Assembly (NCBI GenBank): GCA_004376305.1 | Contig: SOKD01000333.1 | Span: 1-7,852 of the forward strand | From: Candidatus Cloacimonadota bacterium | GTDB taxonomy: Bacteria > Hydrothermota > E44-bin80 | Direction of reading: 5' to 3' | Length of the DNA: 7,852 bases | Shown: positions 1-7,852 of the stretch, piece after piece | How the letters are laid out: every line of letters begins with the position of its first letter | Numbering within the stretch: the first letter of the stretch is position 1 | Notes under the pieces: model-generated | Told to the model about the DNA's origin: nothing | The model's input: only the letters and a program-made list of their open reading frames with translations | Database searches by the model: none | Made by a program: the position numbers and the translations under genes

Positions 1-458
<458 letters not shown>

Positions 459-611
459 GGGATTCACGATGCATGATGGAAGCAGAACAGACTATTTGAT
501 GAGTTGTATTGGTTAGCGGTCAACCTTATCCTCCATCCCTTAAATGACCATGTCTGCGCTCAATAAAACTAACGAACGGAACAATCAAAACGAACGTATT
601 ATTTATCCAAA

Positions 612-1241
612 ATGCTCAGTATGAAAGATGATGGCACACTTAAAAAGGAAATTTGCACAATTGCTGCAATAATCTATGAAAAAGGATTTGTGGTAGCAAC
701 TGATGGAAATGTGAGTGCCAGAACTGCAGATAATTGCATATTAATTACACCAAGTGGACAAAGGGCTGTTACCGTTGAAGATATTGTAAAACTTGACCTT
801 GATGGCACCATTTTGGGGTGCAAACAAAATCCTTCATCGGAATACAGAATGCATATTGAAGTTTACAGAAGGAGAACAGATGTACAGGGTATTATTCATA
901 CCCATCCTCCCTATGCAACAGCCTTCGCAGTTGCAGGAATACCACTCGAACCAATTATAGCCGAAGCAGTTTTCGCAAATGGAAAAATCCCTATTACTCC
1001 TTATGCAACTCCTTCAACGGAAGAGGTTCCTAAAAGCATTAGTGAATTGATCAAAAACCACGGCGCGCTTCTCCTCGCACACCACGGATTGCTCACCGTA
1101 GGGAAAGATCTGCTGGATGCATTGAACAGAACAGAACGGGTTGAATTTCTCGCTCACGTTTCTTTTTTGGCAAAAATGCTCGGAAATGCCGTTCCTCTTT
1201 CGCCTGAAAGGATTGAAAAACTTATGAAACTCCAGAAATAA
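612..1241 (+). CDS. Class II aldolase/adducin-family protein, L-fuculose-phosphate aldolase-like
   Basis: This 209-residue protein has the length and motif order of the zinc-dependent class II aldolase family (FucA, ribulose-5-phosphate 4-epimerase, MtnB and relatives). Seen in order: GNVSAR (residues 32-37) and ITPSG (45-49), which resemble the phosphate-binding loops of E. coli FucA; PSSEYRMH (74-81), with Glu77 matching the catalytic FucA Glu73; IHTHPPYATA (95-104), with His96 and His98 as zinc ligands; PYATPSTEEV (130-139), with Tyr131 matching a FucA active-site tyrosine; and HHGLLTVG (157-164), with His158 as the third ligand. All catalytic residues are therefore present and an active cytoplasmic lyase or epimerase is likely. 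Exact substrate is not decidable; the neighbours (serS and envelope genes) include no sugar-pathway gene. The start is uncertain: ATG at 612 and ATG at 621 (residue 4) are both possible and neither has a clear Shine-Dalgarno sequence. The family call is firm and the specific reaction is open. Confidence 0.93.
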   Translation: MLSMKDDGTLKKEICTIAAIIYEKGFVVATDGNVSARTADNCILITPSGQRAVTVEDIVKLDLDGTILGCKQNPSSEYRMHIEVYRRRTDVQGIIHTHPPYATAFAVAGIPLEPIIAEAVFANGKIPITPYATPSTEEVPKSISELIKNHGALLLAHHGLLTVGKDLLDALNRTERVEFLAHVSFLAKMLGNAVPLSPERIEKLMKLQK

Positions 1242-1356
1242 TGATTTTACTCACATCCATAACCTTCATTGAGAATTGAGAAGCGAGGGACCGGTTACGT
1301 TATGGTTCGTCTAAAAGCATAATCGCACCCATCTGGATGATAAGAAAATAAACACA

Positions 1357-2601
1357 ATGAACGCAAAAAGGGGACTTATCGTTAATCATGAGCAATTCAA
1401 TGATCGTAAACGAGTCAATGAAAAAGCACTTCTTTTCATCATTGCAGCTCTTTTCCTGGTATCATCAGCTTGCACCAAGAAAGCACTTTACAAGACAACC
1501 AGATGGGGCGTTCCCATTGTCCGCGTTCTTGTGGCTGATGAGCAACCATATGTAGCAATCTATTCCGAGACAATAGTAAGTGTCAGAAGTTCGCGGAAAG
1601 ATTTCAAACTCAAAGCATTTGATACACTCACCAATGCACAAACCGATAACTATCAGTTTCCCCTGGAATTTGAAAATAAGAGGGGTGTTCCTATATTTGT
1701 AAGTGGAATCGGGTATCCTGGAAAGGTAAATGTTCTCTTGAACTCACAACTAAAAGTCATTAATGTGATAGATATGGAAACATACGTAAAAGGTGTTGTT
1801 CCCCACGAAATTGGCACACGTCCGATTGATGAACTCGAGGTAGTGAAAGCACAGGCTATAGCAGCAAGGACATATGCTATCAAACACCTCAACCTCGATA
1901 GAAATCCGACCTACGATCTGGTTGCTTCTGTTTATGACCAGGTTTACAAAGGCTTTCAATACAGAAATGCTCTCTCCGATAGTGCGGTTACTGCTACGTA
2001 CGGCGAAATAATTGCCTATAACGGTGAACCGATAGAAGCAAAATACTCATCAACCTGTGGTGGAATCACATCAGATGTAACTGATAACTGGGGTAACGAT
2101 CGGGTACCCTATCTCAGGAGCATCAAAGATGAACCATCTCCTGCATTTGGTGCACAAGAACCCTTCTGCAGTATCTCACGGCTCTACACATGGGAAGAAA
2201 AATTCTCCAGAGAAGACTTCTACCGCATGATACGGGGAAATCTTTACGGCACGGATAGCACCGGTCACATTGCGGAAAGACCCTCCATTACAGGCTTCAA
2301 TCTAAAAAGAAATCCTCGCTCAAAAAGAGTTACAACACTGGAAATTAAGACCGAAACAGATGAATTTGTATTTAAGGGACTGGATATCCGTAAGGTCCTC
2401 AAAGAAGAAGATAGATTACTCTGGAGCAACTATTTCTTTATAAAAAGTACTCAGGATTCAATATTTATTCAGGGAAAAGGTGCAGGACATGGATGCGGGA
2501 TGTGTCAATGGGGGGCAATTGGCATGGCACAAAAAGGATACCAATACAAAGAAATTCTAAAGCACTATTACAGGGGTACAAATGTCAAAAAATTGTACTG
2601 A
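1357..2601 (+). CDS. SpoIID/LytB-domain lipoprotein, predicted peptidoglycan glycan-strand lytic enzyme
   Basis: This 414-residue exported protein carries a SpoIID/LytB domain. B. subtilis SpoIID is a lytic transglycosylase that cleaves glycan strands already stripped of stem peptides; in Gram-negative bacteria the domain is usually linked to wall remodelling. Residues 1-19 are a charged, hydrophilic leader, 24-38 a hydrophobic segment, and Cys39 (SSAC) a probable lipidation site. The family core follows: DMETYVKGVVPHEIG (139-153), where Glu151 aligns with the catalytic glutamate of SpoIID; VKAQAIAARTYA (163-174); YSSTCGG (230-236); WGNDRVPYLRSI; and the C-terminal block GKGAGHGCGMCQWGAIGM (373-390), ending in HYYRGT near the C-terminus. 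No SPOR or amidase domain is seen. The start ATG has an A-rich leader but no clear Shine-Dalgarno sequence, and I see no better in-frame start before the signal segment. The end overlaps the next gene by 20 bases, suggesting translational coupling. Cys234, Cys271, Cys380 and Cys383 make it cysteine-rich. The domain call is secure; substrate and membrane location are inferred. Confidence 0.93.
   Translation: MNAKRGLIVNHEQFNDRKRVNEKALLFIIAALFLVSSACTKKALYKTTRWGVPIVRVLVADEQPYVAIYSETIVSVRSSRKDFKLKAFDTLTNAQTDNYQFPLEFENKRGVPIFVSGIGYPGKVNVLLNSQLKVINVIDMETYVKGVVPHEIGTRPIDELEVVKAQAIAARTYAIKHLNLDRNPTYDLVASVYDQVYKGFQYRNALSDSAVTATYGEIIAYNGEPIEAKYSSTCGGITSDVTDNWGNDRVPYLRSIKDEPSPAFGAQEPFCSISRLYTWEEKFSREDFYRMIRGNLYGTDSTGHIAERPSITGFNLKRNPRSKRVTTLEIKTETDEFVFKGLDIRKVLKEEDRLLWSNYFFIKSTQDSIFIQGKGAGHGCGMCQWGAIGMAQKGYQYKEILKHYYRGTNVKKLY
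1405..1473 (+). other. Lipoprotein-type signal segment of the SpoIID-domain protein
   Basis: This encodes residues 17-39: basic residues (RKR), then a hydrophobic core LLFIIAALFLVSSA and the candidate lipidated cysteine at 1471-1473. The -3 position is Ser instead of the classical Leu, so it is a relaxed lipobox. If cleaved here, the mature protein begins CTKK and would be tethered to a membrane in the periplasm. An ordinary transmembrane anchor is the alternative. Confidence 0.65.
2572..2576 (+). promoter_or_regulatory. Putative Shine-Dalgarno site for the Omp85 gene
   Basis: AGGGG lies five bases upstream of the ATG at 2582, good spacing for a ribosome binding site, and supports that start inside the end of the SpoIID gene. 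Caution: the same bases encode part of the conserved YYRGT stretch of SpoIID, so the match could be incidental. Confidence 0.5.
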
Positions 2602-4450
2602 ATCTTCACGCAATGCAACAATACACATAAAGAGCTCATCTTTAATCTCCTTTATCATGATTATTCTGTTTCTGTCGCTTAGCTGCGGTCCCAGAAGGTT
2701 AATTAAAAACAACGAGATGGACGATACGCTCACCATCGGCACAATCAGCTTTGATGGTGCAAAAACAATCAAAGAAGGCCAATTAAGAAAGGCAATGAGA
2801 ATCATTGGTGAAGGGGATGAATACAGCGAATACAAAATCAGGATTGGGCTGGATAACATAATTTATTACTACAGAACAAAAGGGTTCTTTCAAGCAAAGA
2901 TTACCTCACAGAAGGGAAAATTCTATCCTGAAAAGAACCGTATAGATCTTTTCTTTACCATCGATGAGGGGAAGAGAGAACGTATTGCATCCATCAACTT
3001 TATTGGCAATGAGAGGATACCCGATAAGAAGCTTTCTAAAATAATTATCTTTCGAAAAGAAGAACCATACGATTACTTGAAAATATTTACGTCAAAATAC
3101 AACATAACTTCCCTATACGCTCAGAGAGGATACATCTACGCTGTTGTAACAACATCACCTGAGGATAGTTTCCTCATTGATAACAATCTTGTCTTTAGAA
3201 TTGAAGAAGGTGAACGTGTTTTTGTAGAAAACGTGATGATTTCAGGTAACAAATCCGTTAGACGAAAAGTAATCGAACGAGAGATAGTGGTGAAACCGGG
3301 AGATATTTATTCTCCTGAGAAGATCCATGCTTCCCAGCAGAAAATCTACGCAACCGGTCTGTTTGATGATGTAAAATTCGAGATTGCGGGCATCAAAGAG
3401 CAAAAAACAAATGTGGATATAGTTTTCAAAGTTCTTGAAGGGAAAACGAAATGGTATGCACTTGGTCTGGCATTCCAGACTCCTAATAGAATTACAACTG
3501 ATATTGGCTGGGGCAACGATAACGTATTCAATAACAACCAATCAATAAATATCAATTACACCTATACATTCAATTTTGAAAGAGAGGTATGGGGTAATCT
3601 TGAAGTAAATTATACCGAACCGTACCTCTTCAGCTTTCCCATAAAGTTCAGCCTTCACCTTTTTAACGAACGAGAAGTAACATACAAAATTGAAAATGGA
3701 AGCCAGTCACAGTATTTTGCCAACATATACGGAATTAACAGCAGGATCGGACATTCCATCAACATGTCAACTGAACTTATCAGTGAGATTAAAATGAAGA
3801 AAGCAATTATAAACGTAATCGGTGATTATAAACCTGAAAAAGACATTCTAACGAATTCAATCCTTTTTGCCTATTCACAGGATACAAGAGACAATATTTT
3901 CAATCCAACCCGCGGTTTGTTCTTACTGACATCGGTTGAGTTCGCGGGCTCAATATTCAAGGGAGACAACCACTTTATTAGATACATCCAGGATATCAGT
4001 CTGTACAGAAGAGTAACCCGACGCTCTGTTATTGCTTCAAAATTAAAATGTGTGTATACCCAACCACAAAAAGGCGGCACCGGAGAATCAATATCTGTTG
4101 ATGAAAGATTTGAATTGGGCGGACCAAGTTCTCTGAGAGGATATGCTGAAAGCTCCATTGGCGTGGTGGATATTAGCGGAAAGCGAAGCGGCATTTATCT
4201 CATCAATGGTGGGGAGGAATTTCGGTTCCCCCTTTATAAGTCGCTCGGGGGCGCTGCCTTCTTTGACTGGGGAGGATTGTGGCTCAACAAAGAAGATATT
4301 ACGATAAAAGACATAAAGGTCGGCATTGGTTTCGGTTTACGGTACAATACAATAATCGGTCCGATAAGACTCGATTATGGATACAGGCTAACTGACCGAA
4401 CAGAACAGTATAAAGGCAATGTTTATTTTGCCATAGGAAATGCTTTTTAA
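2582..4450 (+). CDS. tamA: Omp85-family outer-membrane assembly protein, TamA/TamL type, with lipoprotein-like signal
   Basis: This 622-residue protein is an outer-membrane beta-barrel of the Omp85 superfamily (BamA, TamA). After the signal come three POTRA-like periplasmic domains at about residues 48-130, 132-208 and 210-287; GYIYAVVTT and SGNKSVRRKVIEREI are typical POTRA pieces. From about residue 289 the barrel begins. It holds SQDTRDNIFNPTRG (Asp434 to Asn438 region), the ELGGPSSLRGY element whose Leu518-Arg519-Gly520-Tyr521 matches the conserved VRGF/Y motif of loop 6, GPIRLDYGYRL, and a C-terminal phenylalanine typical of an outer-membrane targeting signal. Three POTRAs (BamA usually has five) and the tamB gene one base downstream point to TamA. 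The N-terminus has a hydrophobic stretch ending at Cys35 (LSLSC), as in lipidated TamL of Bacteroidota. The start ATG overlaps the SpoIID gene by 20 bases and has AGGGG upstream. Omp85 membership is certain. The TamA versus BamA-paralogue assignment rests on POTRA count and context. Confidence 0.93.
   Translation: MSKNCTESSRNATIHIKSSSLISFIMIILFLSLSCGPRRLIKNNEMDDTLTIGTISFDGAKTIKEGQLRKAMRIIGEGDEYSEYKIRIGLDNIIYYYRTKGFFQAKITSQKGKFYPEKNRIDLFFTIDEGKRERIASINFIGNERIPDKKLSKIIIFRKEEPYDYLKIFTSKYNITSLYAQRGYIYAVVTTSPEDSFLIDNNLVFRIEEGERVFVENVMISGNKSVRRKVIEREIVVKPGDIYSPEKIHASQQKIYATGLFDDVKFEIAGIKEQKTNVDIVFKVLEGKTKWYALGLAFQTPNRITTDIGWGNDNVFNNNQSININYTYTFNFEREVWGNLEVNYTEPYLFSFPIKFSLHLFNEREVTYKIENGSQSQYFANIYGINSRIGHSINMSTELISEIKMKKAIINVIGDYKPEKDILTNSILFAYSQDTRDNIFNPTRGLFLLTSVEFAGSIFKGDNHFIRYIQDISLYRRVTRRSVIASKLKCVYTQPQKGGTGESISVDERFELGGPSSLRGYAESSIGVVDISGKRSGIYLINGGEEFRFPLYKSLGGAAFFDWGGLWLNKEDITIKDIKVGIGFGLRYNTIIGPIRLDYGYRLTDRTEQYKGNVYFAIGNAF
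2630..2686 (+). other. Lipoprotein-type signal segment of the Omp85 protein
   Basis: This encodes residues 17-35: Lys17, a short Ser-rich stretch, the hydrophobic core LISFIMIILFLSLS, and a candidate lipidated cysteine at 2684-2686 followed by GPRR. The relaxed lipobox (Ser at -3, Leu at -2, Ser at -1) is similar in style to that of the SpoIID protein upstream. Classical TamA and BamA carry ordinary cleavable signal peptides, so the cysteine is notable. Confidence 0.6.
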
Positions 4451-4451
4451 A

Positions 4452-7400
4452 ATGAGAAAAAGAAAGATTCTCTGGCCAATTTTCTCCTTTATAATCCTGC
4501 TCTCTGTTGCAATGACTATTATTTCTTTTCTCATTACAAAAAGCGATTTTGTTGAAGTTCGTATCGAAAGAATTTTTAAGGACATCATTGAATCAAATTT
4601 CAACGTTACCGTGCATATTGCCGAAACCGAAGGTAACATTCTCACGGGATACGTATTTTCCGATATTGTCATACGTGCAGAAAACAGCACGAAGATTGCT
4701 ACCGCAGATTTCATTTCTGTGGAATTCAATCTTTTTAATATGTTTAAACAAAAGAAAAAAATAGAAAGGATTCTCATCAAGGAACCATCTTTTGATTTTA
4801 CTGATATTCAACCGCAATCACTCATTAAGAAAAAAGAACCTCAAAGAGATGCGGAGACTGAAAAGGAAACGCAATCAGCTATTGCACTCCACAATGTTTC
4901 CATTATTCGGGGAAACCTTGCAATCAAACAACGCAATAGAATATACAAAATAAAAAATCTGAATATGGAAGGCAGAGTATTCCTTTCCCCGCTCAAGAAC
5001 AGAATAATCGTGGAAAAATGCAATGCAACGATCCCTTCAATTACAGACATAAAATCAATAAAGGGAACCATTATCTTCAAGGATAATATTATATCTCTCA
5101 TTGACTGCTCTCTTAAAACCCTGAAGTCCTCCTTCAAAGCAAATGGCAATCTCTTTGACGAAAATAAGGGTTTGTCAGTCGTTATCGAAAATGCTTCCTT
5201 TACCGAAGTCATGAAGCTCACGCAAAGCACAGGACAGCAGATAACCGGCTCTGTAACAGGAAAACTCGATATTACGGGAAAGAAAGACAATCTCAGAACA
5301 ACGGCACATATTTCAACATCAAATATCATGTACGAGGGAGATTCATTGGGTATCATCCAATGCAGCGCAACATTACAGGGAGATCAATTGAATATAGAAC
5401 AAGCAAACTGGAATGCACCAGATGGTCAGGTTTCACTTAAAGGTTATGTTGATCTGAAAGATAAGATCATACATCTTGAAACCACGGTTACCGAATTAAC
5501 CCTCGATAATATTATTTCAAAACTGTCCCGGAAAGAACTCACCGGGAAACTCACCGGTACCATTTTTGTAGAAGGAAAAAATTTCCGGGATTCGCAAAAA
5601 CGAGAATTTGTAGTGGAAGCAAAGCTTACGAAGAGTTACCTTAAGAATCTTGATTTTGATTCTCTCAGTGCAAACGTTGAATATGCGCAGAATACATACA
5701 ATTTCAAGAAGATCGATCTGTATAGAAAGGGAGGAAAAATACAGGTCAATGGAACATGGGGACAGGACAAGGACGTATTGATAAAATCAACTAATTTTAT
5801 GCTCACCCCTCTCCTCAATCTTATTGGTGTTGAAAATGCAAAAGGTGTTCTCAGAATGGAAGCCCGTTACAAAGAGCAGAATGGCAAGAAAATGCTCACA
5901 GCTGAAATAGATTGTTATGAACCTTCCTTTGAGAACATACATGCAAGCCATTTATCGGCGACCATTAATTTCAATGTTCCCAACAAAAATTCCGAAGTTC
6001 TAATTCGCAACATCGACCTTCTCAATACTCACCTTGATAGTCTCAAACTCTCAGTACTCACTGATTCCTTGATCAAGAGTTTTTCATTTATCGCCCAGGG
6101 CAAAGATCTGTATCTCAATATGCGGGCGAATGTGCTGAAGGAAGATGAGCATTTTCAGTTTTTTATTGATACAGTGCACATAAAATACAAGAAAGCAGAA
6201 ATAATAAATAGAAAACAAATGAAACTGGTAATGAGCGATACGAGCATTAAACTCAAAGATGGACTGCTTTACATCGCCAACATCCCCATCCGTGTCAATG
6301 CAGAATTGGATAAAACATGGAATTTTGCTCTCTGTGTACGCAGCGATAGCCTGGACCTGAGAACCATTGCAAGTCTCTTGAAGATCGAAAAGGATATGGG
6401 CGGAATGCTCGCTTTCGAAATTACGGGAAGTGGAACCTTGCAGAAACCGGAAATGCACTTAAACCTTGATATTGAAGATTTCTTCTTTGGGCAAATGCGC
6501 GCTGACAACATTATCGGTCACATGCAATACCGCAACGATGAAATACATATTTCATCGTTTAAAATTATCAAAGGCGGAGAAGTTTCAGAAGCACAGGGTA
6601 TTATACCGGTCACTCTATTTATGAAAGAGAAAAACAGATCGCGCCGTATTGAGTTTACTTTAACAGCTAATAATCTTGGCGCCTGGATCTTCTATCCTTT
6701 TGATAAATTTGTACACTATGAAGGCGGTAAAGTTTACGGCAGTGTTACGGGAACCGGAACAGTCGGAAAATTGAACTTAAAGGGTGATCTGAGAATATAT
6801 GCTTCGAATTTTTATATCCCTTTTCTTGGCATACGCATGAAAGAAACAGAAGGTTATATTCAGTTGAAAAGAGAAAAAATAACAATAAGGAATGTTAAGG
6901 CTATCATTGAAGATGGTTATGTTGATATAATGGGAGTGATCACTTTGGATGGTATTAAACCTGATTCGATCGACCTGACCCTATCGGGTGAACACATCTC
7001 TCTGACCGGTTTCAAGGACCTGTACTTGACGGTGAACCCCGAATTAGAACTCACCGGTCCATTCTCAAGGCTCTCCCTGCTTGGATTCGTCAGTATAGAG
7101 AAAGGAGATATAACAATCCCCTTCAGGAGAAAACGGGAACAGGGAATCCGGAAGGGAACCTTCTCTTACGACGTTGAGATTTCAGCAGAGGAAGGGAATG
7201 TCTGGTTAAAAAACGAAGATGCGGATGTTGAACTTGCAGGGCAAGTATTTGTAAAAGGAACAGGAAATGCTCCACAATTATCCGGTTCATTTGAAACAAA
7301 AAGAGGGTTCATCTACTATCTTGACAATACATTCACCATTGAAAGAGGGGTTTTCAATTTCACCAATTCACCGGAACTGAATCCAGAAATGGACCTTCTG

Positions 7401-7852
7401 GCAGAAACCAAAGTCCGCTATACATACAAACCTGATAAAGATTCAAAGGCTCAGGACACAACAGTTACGATATATCTCAATGTCGGAGGAACCATGCAAA
7501 AACCGAAATTCAGTGTCACTTCCTCAAACCCTTCCTTCAACGAAGAAAACATCATCCTTCTCTTGAGTCTTGGTATTACATCCCTTGAAGACATAACATC
7601 GTTGGAAAATGTAAGTAGCCTTTCTGACAAAGCAGCAAGTTATTGGATTCGACAAACCATGCTCCGTGAATTCCAAACAACCCTTGGTATTGATGCTATG
7701 GATCTCGAAACAAAACTCCTTGGGTCTCAAAAAACCGCAAAACTGACGGTTGGGAAATACATCTCAAAAGATCTGTATCTTGGAGTTACTCATGATCTTT
7801 TTGCTTCTTCGAAAGACGAATTTGAAATTGAATACAAAGTGTGGAAAGGAAG
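4452..7852 (+). CDS. tamB: Translocation and assembly module subunit TamB (DUF490), 3' end off the window
   Basis: The frame stays open for 1133 complete codons and runs off the right edge. TamB is an AsmA/TamB-superfamily bridge protein: an inner-membrane anchor followed by a long beta-rich groove across the periplasm, which contacts TamA and is implicated in outer-membrane protein assembly and lipid transport. Residues 2-5 are basic and 6-28 form one transmembrane segment. A charged, low-hydrophobicity stretch at about 125-141 looks like a linker. The middle is many beta-strand segments alternating polar and apolar residues, with recurring KLTG, TGKLD and SGTLQ turns. The C-terminal DUF490 domain is clear: SGSFETKRGFIYYLDNTF (944-961), GVFNF, GTMQKPKF near 1013-1020, SNPSFNEENIILLLSLG (about 1025-1041) and LTVGKYISKDLYLGV (1098-1112). 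Judging by the family, perhaps only a few tens of residues are missing. ATG is one base after the tamA stop; AGGA at 4435-4438 is a distant, weak ribosome site, so coupling is likely. Confidence 0.93.
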   Translation, partial: MRKRKILWPIFSFIILLSVAMTIISFLITKSDFVEVRIERIFKDIIESNFNVTVHIAETEGNILTGYVFSDIVIRAENSTKIATADFISVEFNLFNMFKQKKKIERILIKEPSFDFTDIQPQSLIKKKEPQRDAETEKETQSAIALHNVSIIRGNLAIKQRNRIYKIKNLNMEGRVFLSPLKNRIIVEKCNATIPSITDIKSIKGTIIFKDNIISLIDCSLKTLKSSFKANGNLFDENKGLSVVIENASFTEVMKLTQSTGQQITGSVTGKLDITGKKDNLRTTAHISTSNIMYEGDSLGIIQCSATLQGDQLNIEQANWNAPDGQVSLKGYVDLKDKIIHLETTVTELTLDNIISKLSRKELTGKLTGTIFVEGKNFRDSQKREFVVEAKLTKSYLKNLDFDSLSANVEYAQNTYNFKKIDLYRKGGKIQVNGTWGQDKDVLIKSTNFMLTPLLNLIGVENAKGVLRMEARYKEQNGKKMLTAEIDCYEPSFENIHASHLSATINFNVPNKNSEVLIRNIDLLNTHLDSLKLSVLTDSLIKSFSFIAQGKDLYLNMRANVLKEDEHFQFFIDTVHIKYKKAEIINRKQMKLVMSDTSIKLKDGLLYIANIPIRVNAELDKTWNFALCVRSDSLDLRTIASLLKIEKDMGGMLAFEITGSGTLQKPEMHLNLDIEDFFFGQMRADNIIGHMQYRNDEIHISSFKIIKGGEVSEAQGIIPVTLFMKEKNRSRRIEFTLTANNLGAWIFYPFDKFVHYEGGKVYGSVTGTGTVGKLNLKGDLRIYASNFYIPFLGIRMKETEGYIQLKREKITIRNVKAIIEDGYVDIMGVITLDGIKPDSIDLTLSGEHISLTGFKDLYLTVNPELELTGPFSRLSLLGFVSIEKGDITIPFRRKREQGIRKGTFSYDVEISAEEGNVWLKNEDADVELAGQVFVKGTGNAPQLSGSFETKRGFIYYLDNTFTIERGVFNFTNSPELNPEMDLLAETKVRYTYKPDKDSKAQDTTVTIYLNVGGTMQKPKFSVTSSNPSFNEENIILLLSLGITSLEDITSLENVSSLSDKAASYWIRQTMLREFQTTLGIDAMDLETKLLGSQKTAKLTVGKYISKDLYLGVTHDLFASSKDEFEIEYKVWKG

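Noticed and set aside
469..516. Tiny 15-residue open frame (ATG to TAG) after serS
   Set aside because: Too short to judge, no ribosome site and no similarity to any leader peptide I know.
504..532. Possible sigma70-like promoter TTGTAT - 17 bases - TATCCT upstream of the aldolase gene
   Set aside because: Each box matches only four of six consensus bases, a level expected by chance, and the promoter consensus in this lineage may differ.
1257..1305. Seven-base inverted repeat CCATAAC / GTTATGG between the aldolase and SpoIID genes
   Set aside because: The arms are separated by 35 bases and no T-run follows, so it is not a convincing terminator or regulatory hairpin.
4549..4764. 71-codon + strand open frame near the start of tamB
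   Set aside because: It is out of frame with tamB, whose transmembrane anchor and beta-rich sequence occupy the same bases. It has no motif.
4841..5356. Open frame of 171 codons on the minus strand
   Set aside because: It lies wholly inside tamB, has no recognisable motif, and the + strand frame shows convincing TamB protein features throughout. It is a chance shadow.
6084..6511. Two overlapping minus-strand open frames of 80-124 codons
   Set aside because: Both are inside tamB, overlap each other in different frames, and show no family motif or ribosome site.
5536..7057. Three copies of AACTCACCGG in tamB (5536, 5548, 7048)
   Set aside because: Each encodes the same Leu-Thr-Gly turn in the repetitive beta-strand architecture of TamB; this reflects protein repetition and not a DNA element.

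Overview
The window is a gene-dense stretch with moderate to low GC and every supported gene on the + strand. It looks like chromosomal DNA from a diderm (Gram-negative) bacterium, because it carries an Omp85-type outer-membrane beta-barrel gene followed directly by a TamB gene. Two features hint at the FCB superphylum (Bacteroidota and relatives) or a nearby uncultured phylum: the Omp85 protein starts with a lipoprotein-type signal peptide, as in the TamL proteins of Bacteroidota, and two of the genes lack a clear Shine-Dalgarno sequence. This placement is inference; there is no rRNA or other strong marker gene here. I see no mobile element, CRISPR array, tRNA, prophage or sign of recent transfer.

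Layout. Bases 1-458 are the C-terminal part of seryl-tRNA synthetase (serS), cut by the left edge. After a 153-base gap comes a complete class II (zinc) aldolase-family gene at 612-1241. After a further 115 bases comes a tight three-gene block: a SpoIID/LytB-domain lipoprotein (1357-2601), a three-POTRA Omp85 protein of the TamA/TamL type (2582-4450), and a very large tamB gene (4452 to the right edge). The SpoIID and Omp85 genes overlap by 20 bases, and the Omp85 and TamB genes are separated by one base, so these three are very probably co-transcribed and translationally coupled.

How they fit together. TamA-type Omp85 proteins sit in the outer membrane. TamB is anchored in the inner membrane and crosses the periplasm as a long beta-rich groove. 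The pair is implicated in assembling outer-membrane proteins and in moving phospholipids between the membranes. SpoIID-domain proteins act on peptidoglycan glycan strands lacking stem peptides. A SpoIID lipoprotein gene overlapping the tamA gene suggests a unit that links wall remodelling with envelope assembly across the wall. The upstream serS and aldolase genes are metabolic and have no evident functional link to it.

No wholly new system is evident. The most interesting points are the SpoIID-TamA-TamB coupling, the lipoprotein signal on the Omp85 protein, unusual cysteine positions in the SpoIID protein and two substitutions in a conserved stretch of SerRS.
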